A stretch of DNA of 22,605 nucleotides from Sutterella sp. (lineage in GTDB: Bacteria; Pseudomonadota; Gammaproteobacteria; Burkholderiales; Burkholderiaceae_F): NCBI GenBank assembly GCA_020025955.1, contig JAHHRF010000029.1, positions 1 through 22,605 on the forward strand, in the 5' to 3' direction. A program made the position numbers and the translations under genes. Under the pieces are notes generated by a model. The model made no database searches. It was given only the letters and a program-made list of their open reading frames with translations, and had not been told where the DNA came from. Of the stretch, positions 1 to 6,895 are shown piece by piece (position 1 is the first letter of the stretch; each line of letters starts with the position of its first letter).

Positions 1-146
1 CCATGGGCGGTGACCGCTTAGCGGGCGAAGGGGAAATCTACATGACCCGCGGCACTTTAGCCAAACTCGCCCCCTTGATGTTCTCGGCGCCGGTGTTTTA
101 TCACCTGACAACCAGCATCTTTATTTTGTATCGCGGTTGGCTCTAA
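1..146 (+). CDS. 3' end of an unidentified protein gene (partial)
   Basis: An open frame enters from the left edge and ends at a TAA at 144-146. The visible 47 residues contain a polar stretch (GDRLAGEGEIYMTRG) and a hydrophobic C-terminal stretch (PVFYHLTTSIFILYRGWL) that could be a last membrane helix. An ATG at position 3 is in frame, but a 47-codon gene starting there has no visible upstream context, so a truncated longer gene is more likely. A strong intrinsic terminator follows 25 bases later. I do not recognise the family. Confidence 0.5.
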   Translation, partial: MGGDRLAGEGEIYMTRGTLAKLAPLMFSAPVFYHLTTSIFILYRGWL

Positions 147-170
147 GAGGGACCTTCCCCCGAATACAAC

Positions 171-209
171 AACGCCACGATTGAGTCGTTTCTCATCGTG
201 GCGTTTTTT
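171..209 (+). terminator. Rho-independent terminator
   Basis: A perfect 11-bp stem (171-181 with 195-205, AACGCCACGAT / ATCGTGGCGTT) with a 13-nt loop runs into a T-rich end at 204-209. It ends the partial gene at the left edge. The opposite strand has no U-tract after the stem, so it acts in one direction only. Confidence 0.9.
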
Positions 210-229
210 GTTGATGTCAGATTGACGGC

Positions 230-649
230 TTAACGACCGTACATTTGCGTAAGGCGAGATAAGTTTGCCTTAGCGGTTTGAGAACCCGAGCGCTCGGCCT
301 TCTGGTACCACTCACGCGCCTTACCCATGTCTTTATGACACCCTAAGCCCTCTTCATAGAGTGCAGCAAGGTTACATTGCGCCTGATGATTCCCCAGGTG
401 GGCGGCACGTTCATAGAGCTTAAAAGCAACGCCCACATCCGACTTCACACCCAGCGCATGTTCATACATAAAACCCAGCATGAAAATCGCAGGGGCAAAG
501 TCTTGAAGGGCCGCCTTTTCCATCCAAGCACGGCAAATCCCATAGTCTGCCAGAGCAGGATCGGCATAGTACTGAAAACCCAAGCCATATTGAGCTTGTG
601 CATCGCCCGCTTCGGCAGCCGCCTTAAGCTTAGAAAAGTCCAACGTCAT
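230..649 (-). CDS. Small Sel1-repeat (TPR-like) protein
   Basis: This 139-residue protein consists almost wholly of Sel1-like repeats, the solenoid alpha-hairpin units of about 36 residues with pattern A..LG..Y..G.....A..W..KAA..G. Clear units are AQAQYGLGFQYYADP, APAIFMLGFMYEHALGV and HQAQCNLAALYEEGLG, each followed by a helix ending in KAA, RAA or KAE. There is no signal peptide or membrane helix, so it should be cytoplasmic. Sel1 proteins act as protein-protein scaffolds; no partner can be named from sequence. It is divergent from a six-gene operon whose first and last products also carry Sel1-like repeats, so it may belong to the same system. The Shine-Dalgarno (SD) signal before the ATG is weak (AGAAG). 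Confidence 0.85.
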   Translation of the reverse strand: MTLDFSKLKAAAEAGDAQAQYGLGFQYYADPALADYGICRAWMEKAALQDFAPAIFMLGFMYEHALGVKSDVGVAFKLYERAAHLGNHQAQCNLAALYEEGLGCHKDMGKAREWYQKAERSGSQTAKANLSRLTQMYGR

Positions 650-784
650 AGCTTCTGATCGGTAACTAATGAGTTAAAAAGAGGCCCAATAAAGAAAAAC
701 TAGGGTAACCCCTAACTATCCTTGAGAGTAGGGAGATATTCTACATTTAGATTGTTCATGATATCAGTTTGCAAGCTTTAAGCC

Positions 785-793
785 TGATAAAAT
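785..793 (+). promoter_or_regulatory. Candidate extended -10 promoter of the six-gene operon
   Basis: TGATAAAAT at 785-793 fits an extended -10 element (TGn followed by TAAAAT, one mismatch to TATAAT). No convincing -35 hexamer lies 16-18 bases upstream, as is tolerated by extended -10 promoters. Transcription would start near 800, leaving a short pyrimidine-rich leader before the first gene. A small inverted repeat (TAGGG 701-705 / CCCTA 710-714) lies upstream in the same divergent gap and could be an operator. This is inferred from motif only. Confidence 0.45.
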
Positions 794-827
794 ACCCTAC
801 CCTTCTCTCTTCTGTTTGCGCGTCCAT

Positions 828-2096
828 ATGGTAAAAGGAAGCGCTTTTTGCAACATCAAAATGGCAGACTTTAACCCTCCAAAATTACTTGTCGGAGACC
901 CTTACAAACGGGTGAATTCGCACGAAGAATTCGAGCAATTAGCCCAGGAAAAAACCAAGGGTAGCCCTGAGCTCTTTTATCAAGTGGCACGACATCGCTT
1001 GGAAGGACACCACTGCCGCCTTGATCCTGAAGAGGCCGTACAGGAGTTATTACTCTCTGCGCATGAACAATACGCCCCAGCACAGCTGACCTTAGCGCAG
1101 TGCTACATCAAAGGGCGCGGTACGCCGCGAGACTTGGAAAAAGGGCTTCACTACTTGAAGTTAGCCACTTCCAATCCCAAGACACGTTACGCGCCAGCTC
1201 ACTACGAGCGCGGTTTGCTGTGTATCGACGGCACCATCCCTGACTCGGACAAGCGTAAAGGGGCCAAGAGCTTACGTACGGCAACCGAAATGGAATTGCC
1301 GCAAGCCATGTTCGTGTTGGGGCAGATGTATGAGAAGGGCGACGGCGTTCGTAAACTCGAAAATGAGGCCATGAGCCTTTACCGTCGAGCGGCTGCACTG
1401 GGACTCCGTGAAGCCCTGGAACGCCTCCGTCTCGTCTATCGCCCCGAACTCTTTGACGATCAGCTTTACATCCCTGACGGTCTTGAAACCGCGTCGACGC
1501 TTCCTATCTGGGAATCTCCTGAAGAAGAGGAAACACCTGGCGAAGGTGAAGGTGAAGGCCACGGTGAAGGTGAAGGTGAAGGCTACAGCGAAGGCGAAGG
1601 CGAAGGCGAAGGCCAAGGTGAGTATGAAGCCAACGGTGTTGGCTCTCGCGTTACGGACAACAACGACGGCGTCACCGACCCCAACGAATCTGACTCTGAA
1701 TCGGAGTCGGAATATGACTCCACCTACAGTCGATACTCCAACATGGGGCGCGACTTTTCGCCCGAAGACGTTTCGGATGACCAGAGCGCCGATCCACTGT
1801 CGCCTGAAGACTTCCAGCAAACGTTTGAACATGTTCGCTACATCGACAAAAACGGCGAGGTAGAAGGTTTCCCGGTGACACCTGACAACATTCCTGCCAA
1901 GCGTCCCGAGTTTTTACCGCCTGTGGATACCTTGCCGTACTCGTTGCGCCCGAATCCAGAATTTTTGAAAGCCCTTTTATCTCGTCCTATTGAAAGAAAA
2001 GAAGACGACGGAACAAAGACGCCGACCTCTTCCAAGCTCTCTCAAAAGACAGCAAGTCGTCGAAAGACCGTGGCTGAGGAATTTGGAATTCCATAA
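828..2096 (+). CDS. Operon gene A: Sel1-repeat protein with acidic GE-rich linker
   Basis: First gene of the operon, 422 aa from the ATG at 828. Residues about 45-205 hold Sel1-like units (APAQLTLAQCYIKGRG, APAHYERGLLCIDG, PQAMFVLGQMYEKGDGV followed by YRRAAALG). Residues about 238-268 are a low-complexity GEGEGE segment, followed by an acidic Ser/Asp/Glu tract (SDSESESEYDS) and a basic C-terminal tail (KTASRRKTVAEEFGIP). No signal peptide or membrane helix is visible, so it is probably a cytoplasmic scaffold. The start is uncertain: a TTG at 816 and an ATG at 861 are also in frame, and none has a well-placed SD. ATG 828 is preferred because its pyrimidine-rich leader resembles that of the next gene. 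Function unknown. Confidence 0.75.
   Translation: MVKGSAFCNIKMADFNPPKLLVGDPYKRVNSHEEFEQLAQEKTKGSPELFYQVARHRLEGHHCRLDPEEAVQELLLSAHEQYAPAQLTLAQCYIKGRGTPRDLEKGLHYLKLATSNPKTRYAPAHYERGLLCIDGTIPDSDKRKGAKSLRTATEMELPQAMFVLGQMYEKGDGVRKLENEAMSLYRRAAALGLREALERLRLVYRPELFDDQLYIPDGLETASTLPIWESPEEEETPGEGEGEGHGEGEGEGYSEGEGEGEGQGEYEANGVGSRVTDNNDGVTDPNESDSESESEYDSTYSRYSNMGRDFSPEDVSDDQSADPLSPEDFQQTFEHVRYIDKNGEVEGFPVTPDNIPAKRPEFLPPVDTLPYSLRPNPEFLKALLSRPIERKEDDGTKTPTSSKLSQKTASRRKTVAEEFGIP
1539..1620 (+). repeat. In-frame hexanucleotide repeat tract (GAAGGT/GAAGGC) in gene A
   Basis: Tandem GAAGGT and GAAGGC units, interrupted by CAC, TAC AGC and CAA codons, encode the GEGEGE stretch. The unit is a multiple of three, so gain or loss of copies would change linker length without a frameshift. 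The mixture of GGT and GGC shows the array is not freshly expanded. Confidence 0.85.
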
Positions 2097-2138
2097 GCCC
2101 TTTAAACCTCAGTCTCTCTCTTTTACATCTTTACTACC

Positions 2139-3575
2139 ATGAGTTTCTTATCTATCAAGAAGAACGGTGACAAAGTTGAAGTCACCAACGATACGGAAAC
2201 GGAAAAAGACATTCCGTTAACCCCCTCTGGTCACGTCGACGTCGAAGAAATTGTTCGTCGCCATAACGTCGTTGAAATGGCTGAAAAGGACGGCGAAAAC
2301 GAAATCCCGACCTCGGATCTCACGGAACGTACCGCCTCTGAACGTGGTCTCGACGACTTGATGCACCGCTATGTCAACCGCTTCCGCGACAAGTGCGTTA
2401 CTACCGTCAACAACATTGATACGGCCTTTGGTCAGACCATGCTTGAGGCGAAAGAGGCTCTGCATAAGGTAAAACTCGCCGCTGTAGTAACTGATACAAA
2501 CTCGCTCCTTGACGAATCTGACCAGACTCGAATTGGGCATGCTCGAAAGGTGTTTACCAAGGCTCACAATGAATTCGAAAAATTTAAACTCGATAACCAC
2601 CTTGTCCGCTCTGCTGATAAGGTGCCTGAATACGCAGGATGGATCGCCCTGCTTTTGGGAGTGATCTTTGTAGTCGTAGAAGGGGTAATCAACGCCTCCA
2701 TTTTTAGCTCGAATCTAGATGGTGGCCTCTTTGCTGGCTTTATGTACGCCGCTATCCTTAGTGCAGTGAATATTATTCTCGCAAGTTCCTTTGGCTACGG
2801 TGCTCGTTACTCCCTTTGCCCAGGAAAAGTACGCTGGCTTGGGCGATTGTCTGGCCTATTGGCTATCGTTGTTGTTTATGCTGACGCTCTACTAATTGCT
2901 CACTTCCGTGAAGCATTAGCCATCGACGACGAAAATGCACCCAAACTAGCTATTGAGAGCCTCGCAAATGCTCCGTATCCACCATTGGATACATGGTCAA
3001 TCGTCCTCTTTGTCGCTACCATCTTCTTCGGCATTTTCGCCATTGTCGATGTTTGGACATACAAAGATAGCTTCCCTGGTTACCATGAGAAAACTCTCAA
3101 GTATCAAGCCGCTCTCAAAGTCTGGACTAAGGTTTGCGACACGTATCGCACGCGCCTCGATGAGAAGAAAGACAAATATCTCAAAACCTTTGATGACAAC
3201 ATCCAAAAATTGGGATTAGATATCGTGCACTTAGAGCGACGTCTCAATGACAAACAGGCCGAACTTACCAAATACCAACGCGCCCAGAACAATGCCGAGA
3301 CGGCATTGCGATCGCTTGTGGGCAAGTACCGTGAAGCCAATCGCTTAGCACGTACGACGAACCCGCCGGCCTACTTCGGTCATTACGAGGACTTGGACTA
3401 TCCCAAACTGGACCCCATTTCCTGCACTGATCTAGACGAACAACGAGCTGAACTGAAGCAATTGATCGACGATTTTGAGATGCAACGCAAAGAAGCGCTC
3501 GATCACAAAGCCATCATCATTCGTCGTTTCAATGACGAAAAAAATGCTCTCCTTACCTTTGAAAACCAAGCTTAA
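2139..3575 (+). CDS. Operon gene B: four-helix membrane protein with cytoplasmic coiled coils
   Basis: This 478-residue protein has a charged N-terminal region of about 160 residues, then four likely membrane helices at about 165-188, 197-218, 234-255 and 284-305, then a 170-residue charged C-terminal region rich in heptad-like helix (about 315-400 and 432-475). An even number of helices puts both ends on the same side, probably the cytoplasm. It lies 42 bases after gene A and 6 before gene C. The start at 2139 follows a pyrimidine-rich leader without an SD. The middle of the gene (about 2460-3100) uses more A/T-ending and CTA/GTA codons than its flanks. I do not recognise a family; its place in the operon suggests a membrane scaffold or a second ring around the motor pair D/E. 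Confidence 0.8.
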   Translation: MSFLSIKKNGDKVEVTNDTETEKDIPLTPSGHVDVEEIVRRHNVVEMAEKDGENEIPTSDLTERTASERGLDDLMHRYVNRFRDKCVTTVNNIDTAFGQTMLEAKEALHKVKLAAVVTDTNSLLDESDQTRIGHARKVFTKAHNEFEKFKLDNHLVRSADKVPEYAGWIALLLGVIFVVVEGVINASIFSSNLDGGLFAGFMYAAILSAVNIILASSFGYGARYSLCPGKVRWLGRLSGLLAIVVVYADALLIAHFREALAIDDENAPKLAIESLANAPYPPLDTWSIVLFVATIFFGIFAIVDVWTYKDSFPGYHEKTLKYQAALKVWTKVCDTYRTRLDEKKDKYLKTFDDNIQKLGLDIVHLERRLNDKQAELTKYQRAQNNAETALRSLVGKYREANRLARTTNPPAYFGHYEDLDYPKLDPISCTDLDEQRAELKQLIDDFEMQRKEALDHKAIIIRRFNDEKNALLTFENQA

Positions 3576-3581
3576 TATCCA

Positions 3582-4382
3582 ATGACCGAGAACAATAGTG
3601 GGAAAGGCACCCTCATTGCCTTAATTGGTGTGGTCGTCGCTCTCGTGGGTTCGATCGCCACTTATTTTGTTTATACACAGCAACTTCCCCAATACGACAA
3701 AGAAACGGGGTGCTTATTAGTTAAGGGCAAGCCCACTCCCGATCATCATTTGGTCTTCCTTTTGGACTTAACGGACCCCCTTACGCAACAGCAAGCCAAC
3801 GCCGCTCGTGTGAGCTTAGAGAACTACATCAACGAAGCGCCGACAAACACTTTGATTGAGCTCTATGCGCTGAAAGCTGATAAATCAAGCTTTGCTGAGC
3901 CGTTAATCCTCCAATGCAAACGTCGCGATGGTAGCGACGCCAACGCATTGAGTGAAAACGCTAGAAAACTCAAACGACAATTCGAACAAAAATTCTTTAA
4001 CCCCTTGGTTACTCAAATCGAACAAGCGATTGGCAACAAAGACGAAAGCAACTACTCCCCCATCATTGAAGCTATCCAAAGCATTGGCTACACCGGCTTT
4101 GGCAAGCACCCTGTAGCAGGGACGAAGACCTTAGTCATCTACTCCGACATGATTCAACACATGCCGGCGTTTTCTATGTTCACGACGCGTCTCAATTACG
4201 ATGGCTACAAAAAATTAGATTACGCCCAACAACACATGGCTGATCTACCTGGCGTAGAGGTGGAATTGAACTACTTCTACAACCGTCCGAAGTTCCAAAA
4301 AGGTCGTAACGTCCAGTTTTGGCAATACTTATTCCACGACGCAGGTGCCACCGTCACGAAGACTTTTAACCTGGGGCAGTAA
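3582..4382 (+). CDS. Operon gene C: membrane-anchored VWA-like protein
   Basis: 266 aa. One N-terminal helix (about 9-31, with Lys8 before it) anchors the protein, and the rest should be periplasmic. The body looks like a von Willebrand A fold: a first strand LVFLLDLTDPLT (57-68) ending in a degenerate metal-site motif (DLTDP where DxSxS is usual), a Ser-Pro helix start SPIIEAIQSIGY (159-170) where the third metal ligand normally sits, and a strand TLVIYSDMIQ (183-192) whose Asp189 matches the late metal-binding Asp. VWA domains bind protein partners, often through a divalent ion. The gene starts 6 bases after gene B and its stop overlaps the ATG of gene D by one base (TAATG), a sign of coupled translation. 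The VWA call rests on motif reading only. Confidence 0.75.
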   Translation: MTENNSGKGTLIALIGVVVALVGSIATYFVYTQQLPQYDKETGCLLVKGKPTPDHHLVFLLDLTDPLTQQQANAARVSLENYINEAPTNTLIELYALKADKSSFAEPLILQCKRRDGSDANALSENARKLKRQFEQKFFNPLVTQIEQAIGNKDESNYSPIIEAIQSIGYTGFGKHPVAGTKTLVIYSDMIQHMPAFSMFTTRLNYDGYKKLDYAQQHMADLPGVEVELNYFYNRPKFQKGRNVQFWQYLFHDAGATVTKTFNLGQ

Positions 4383-5923
4383 TGAGAACATTTGAACAGC
4401 GCGTAAACTTCAACTTACGCTGGGCCTTCTTTATCGTCCTCTCGTTAAAGATTCTTGCGGCCATCGTAGCTTTTGTAGCCCGAGAACCCATGCTCTGGGG
4501 GATTTACATCCCCTTAGGGGTCTTCTTGCTTTACATCGCCTATGGCGTGACGTTAGTTTGGAATGCCTCAGAACGCACACGTTTGAATTTTGCAGACGGC
4601 TGCTACTACCTGGGCTTCCTCTTTACGATCACGACCATTGTGTTGGCCTTGGCGGACGCCTCTCAAGCAGGCAAACTCCACGTAACGGATATCTCCATCC
4701 GATTCGCTGGCGCCATGGCTAGTACCGTGATCGGGATGATCGTGCGTTTGGTCTACGTGCTCTTTGAGCGCAAGAAAGCCGCTAAGCAGGCACTTAACCC
4801 TGAACAGCAACATCAGTTAAGCCTGTTAGACCGCCTCTTCCCGAAGCAGTCCGACCAACTCGAAGTCAACATTAGCTATGCAGACCAGCTCACCAAGACG
4901 TCGGAACAAGATCCCTTCGAAACCTTGATTCGTTCTTCCTGCAAAAACATTTCGCTCTTCAATGAGCTCATCGGCAACTCGTTGCGTGAGTATGAAGACC
5001 TGAATGAACGCTTGAAGACGCTTAACGCTCGTATTCTTGCGGACGCTGAGTACACTCGCGAAAGCCTCACCAAGGAATCGAAAGAGTGGCTCGATGACAG
5101 CAAGCGCCAAATGGATGAGCTCATGGATGCCTACCGCGAAGGAATGTCAAAGCAGCTCGAAGATGCCTCTAAGGCGAGCATGGCGATTACCGAAGCCCAT
5201 GCTCAGAACTTAGAAGCTCAGGCTCAAAAGGCTGCCCAAACGATCGAAGAAAAGGCTGAAGCAAACTTCCAGACGCTCTTGAACGCCAACGAATCGTCCT
5301 TTGAGCGCATGGCTGATGCCAGCAAGCTTGCTAGCCAAGCACTCGTTGCGGCTAGCGAAGAAGCCGGTAAGGCTTTGATCGCCACGAGTGAAGAAACAGG
5401 CAAGGCCTTAATCTCGGCAAATCAAGAAGCCAGCGAAGCCTTAGTTTCCGCCAACAAGAACGCTACGCAAGTCTTAGCTGAAGTGAACGCAGAAGCCAGC
5501 GCTACGTTTAAACGTGACGCTGAAGCCTTGCACGCGTCTTTGCAGACGATGACGCAAAGTTTGACGAAGGGCTTAACGGATTTAAATGACGACTTCAAGG
5601 CGAAGTCGGATGCCATCCTGACGCAACATAAGACCTTGGGCGAAAGCCTGAAGGGGTCTGAAACGGCACTCTCGGATTCCGTCAACAAGGTTCGCACCAA
5701 CATGGAAACGGTCTCGGAAGAGATTAAGACCCTTGCGACGAAGATCGACAACAACGTGGACCTTAAGAACGTTCGCAATCAGATCGCCGAACTTGAAAGC
5801 GCTACTCAGCTCTTGAATACCAACCTCAAGAAGTTAGCGGACAAGGTTGAAAAAGAAGGCTTTGACCTTTTGACGCACACGGAAGAAAAGCGTTCCTTCT
5901 TCGGTCGTTTAACGGGACGTTAA
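4382..5923 (+). CDS. Operon gene D: MotA/ExbB/ZorA-like protein with long coiled-coil tail
   Basis: 513 aa. Four likely membrane helices lie at about 13-33, 38-60, 72-91 and 105-128. The last two resemble the core of the MotA/TolQ/ExbB channel family: YLGFLFTITTIVLAL (76-90) and the conserved-Thr helix IRFAGAMASTVIGMIVR (106-122), where Thr115 matches the family TxxGL motif. Residues about 160-495 are an almost continuous charged helix, including five 11-residue repeats (318-372). Such a long cytoplasmic tail is the hallmark of ZorA in Zorya defence systems; MotA, ExbB and TolQ lack it. The start overlaps the stop of gene C, and gene E follows after 3 bases, as ZorB follows ZorA. The MCP-like look of the tail is due to Ala/Glu-rich coiled coil; there is no chemoreceptor hairpin tip. 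Confidence 0.75.
   Translation: MRTFEQRVNFNLRWAFFIVLSLKILAAIVAFVAREPMLWGIYIPLGVFLLYIAYGVTLVWNASERTRLNFADGCYYLGFLFTITTIVLALADASQAGKLHVTDISIRFAGAMASTVIGMIVRLVYVLFERKKAAKQALNPEQQHQLSLLDRLFPKQSDQLEVNISYADQLTKTSEQDPFETLIRSSCKNISLFNELIGNSLREYEDLNERLKTLNARILADAEYTRESLTKESKEWLDDSKRQMDELMDAYREGMSKQLEDASKASMAITEAHAQNLEAQAQKAAQTIEEKAEANFQTLLNANESSFERMADASKLASQALVAASEEAGKALIATSEETGKALISANQEASEALVSANKNATQVLAEVNAEASATFKRDAEALHASLQTMTQSLTKGLTDLNDDFKAKSDAILTQHKTLGESLKGSETALSDSVNKVRTNMETVSEEIKTLATKIDNNVDLKNVRNQIAELESATQLLNTNLKKLADKVEKEGFDLLTHTEEKRSFFGRLTGR
5333..5497 (+). repeat. Five 11-residue (33-bp) hendecad repeats in gene D
   Basis: Codons 318-372 encode five successive 11-residue units with the pattern (S/G/T)xALxxxxxxA: SQALVAASEEA, GKALIATSEET, GKALISANQEA, SEALVSANKNA and TQVLAEVNAEA. 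The DNA copies have diverged at many third positions, so the protein pattern has been kept by selection. An 11-residue period favours a straight or slightly right-handed coiled coil. Confidence 0.85.
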
Positions 5924-5926
5924 TCC

Positions 5927-6856
5927 ATGTCTGATCGTAATAACGACATCTTCCACATTTCGCTCACAGAGATTGCGTACACCATCATCATGATTTTGGT
6001 GTTGCTCTTGGGGGCACGTATCTACGAGTACGCCCAACAACAAGAGCAGCATGAGGTGGTGATTGCGAAGCAAGAAAACTTGATTCGCGAAAAGCGTGCG
6101 GAAATCGAACAGCTCAACAAGCAGTTGAACGAATTAAGAACTCGTGTTGCCGCCCTTCAAGAGATCACCAATGCCAACCCGTGCGGTTTGGATAAGGACG
6201 ATCCTGTGACGACAATGATGCCTTGCGTCAAGTGTATTGCTCGACGTGGCAATCTCACGCAGGAAGAAGCACAGGCTGCAACTGACATGTCGATTGCGTT
6301 AATCGAGGAATGGCGCAAGCTCAAGAATCGCCCGACCTTACAGGCGTTGAAGAAGTCGATGGCTGAAGCTCGCAAGTTGATGGCCGAAGGCAAGCGCGTT
6401 GTATCGCGTGAAGACTTCAAGGCGTTGGAAGCGGCTAAGTCTGCTCAAGAACGCGACTTGAAGGAAGCTCAAGCCAAGGCTGAATACTTCCGTCGTCGCT
6501 CTGGGATTGACTTACCGCCTTGCTGGATGGACGACGCTGGTCGCTCGCCGCAGTACCTCTTTACCGTGCAAATTGATGCGCAGTCTCAGGTTCACGTGAC
6601 GCCGGCTTGGCCTGCTGAACGTGACAATGATGCGGCTACCATCCCAGGTGTTGCTGAAATCTTAGCCAAGAAGACGATGAATCTCAATGAGTTCGCCCGC
6701 CTTGCTTCGCCGATTCTCAAGCACGCCAATGCACGTAAGCCCGAGGCCTGCCGTCATTACGTCCGACTTCAGAATGAAGTCCCGGACCGTCGTGGCGCTG
6801 ACCGTGCTCGTCTTAAGATCGAAAACTTCTTCTACAAGTACGAAGTTCATAACTAA
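5927..6856 (+). CDS. Operon gene E: MotB/ExbD/ZorB-like single-span protein
   Basis: 309 aa. A short N-terminal segment leads into one membrane helix (about 12-30, ISLTEIAYTIIMILVLLLG) with a single acidic residue, Glu15, near its start. MotB, ExbD, TolR and ZorB carry a proton-binding Asp at the same place. A coiled coil (about 35-80) follows, then a Cys-containing segment (Cys86, Cys100, Cys103), more helix (110-190) and a C-terminal globular domain (about 197-307) with PPCW and ACRHYV motifs. I see no OmpA-like peptidoglycan-binding motif, unlike MotB. It starts 3 bases after gene D, the usual order for a motor pair. The assignment rests on order, topology and the acidic residue rather than on overall similarity. 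Confidence 0.7.
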   Translation: MSDRNNDIFHISLTEIAYTIIMILVLLLGARIYEYAQQQEQHEVVIAKQENLIREKRAEIEQLNKQLNELRTRVAALQEITNANPCGLDKDDPVTTMMPCVKCIARRGNLTQEEAQAATDMSIALIEEWRKLKNRPTLQALKKSMAEARKLMAEGKRVVSREDFKALEAAKSAQERDLKEAQAKAEYFRRRSGIDLPPCWMDDAGRSPQYLFTVQIDAQSQVHVTPAWPAERDNDAATIPGVAEILAKKTMNLNEFARLASPILKHANARKPEACRHYVRLQNEVPDRRGADRARLKIENFFYKYEVHN

Positions 6857-6868
6857 CTAGTTCAGAAA

Positions 6869-6895
6869 AGGAGGGGCTCTTAATGAGCCCCTCCT
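6869..6895 (+). promoter_or_regulatory. Hairpin enclosing the SD and start codon of gene F
   Basis: A perfect 11-bp GC-rich stem (6869-6879 AGGAGGGGCTC with 6885-6895 GAGCCCCTCCT) has a 5-nt loop (TTAAT). The left arm contains the SD of gene F and the ATG at 6883-6885 sits at the loop and first stem pair. No T-run follows, so it is a poor intrinsic terminator. It could block initiation or slow 3' decay of the A-E part of the message. Confidence 0.7.

Noticed and set aside
1272..1832. Long antisense frame opposite gene A
   Set aside because: It is a mirror of the GAAGGT repeat (Phe/Ala/Thr runs) with no family features.
4382..5923. Methyl-accepting chemotaxis protein
   Set aside because: The tail is Ala/Glu-rich coiled coil but lacks the conserved signalling tip and HAMP domain.
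5927..6856. OmpA-like peptidoglycan-binding domain in gene E
   Set aside because: The usual NxxLSxxRA motif is absent; the C-terminal domain looks different.
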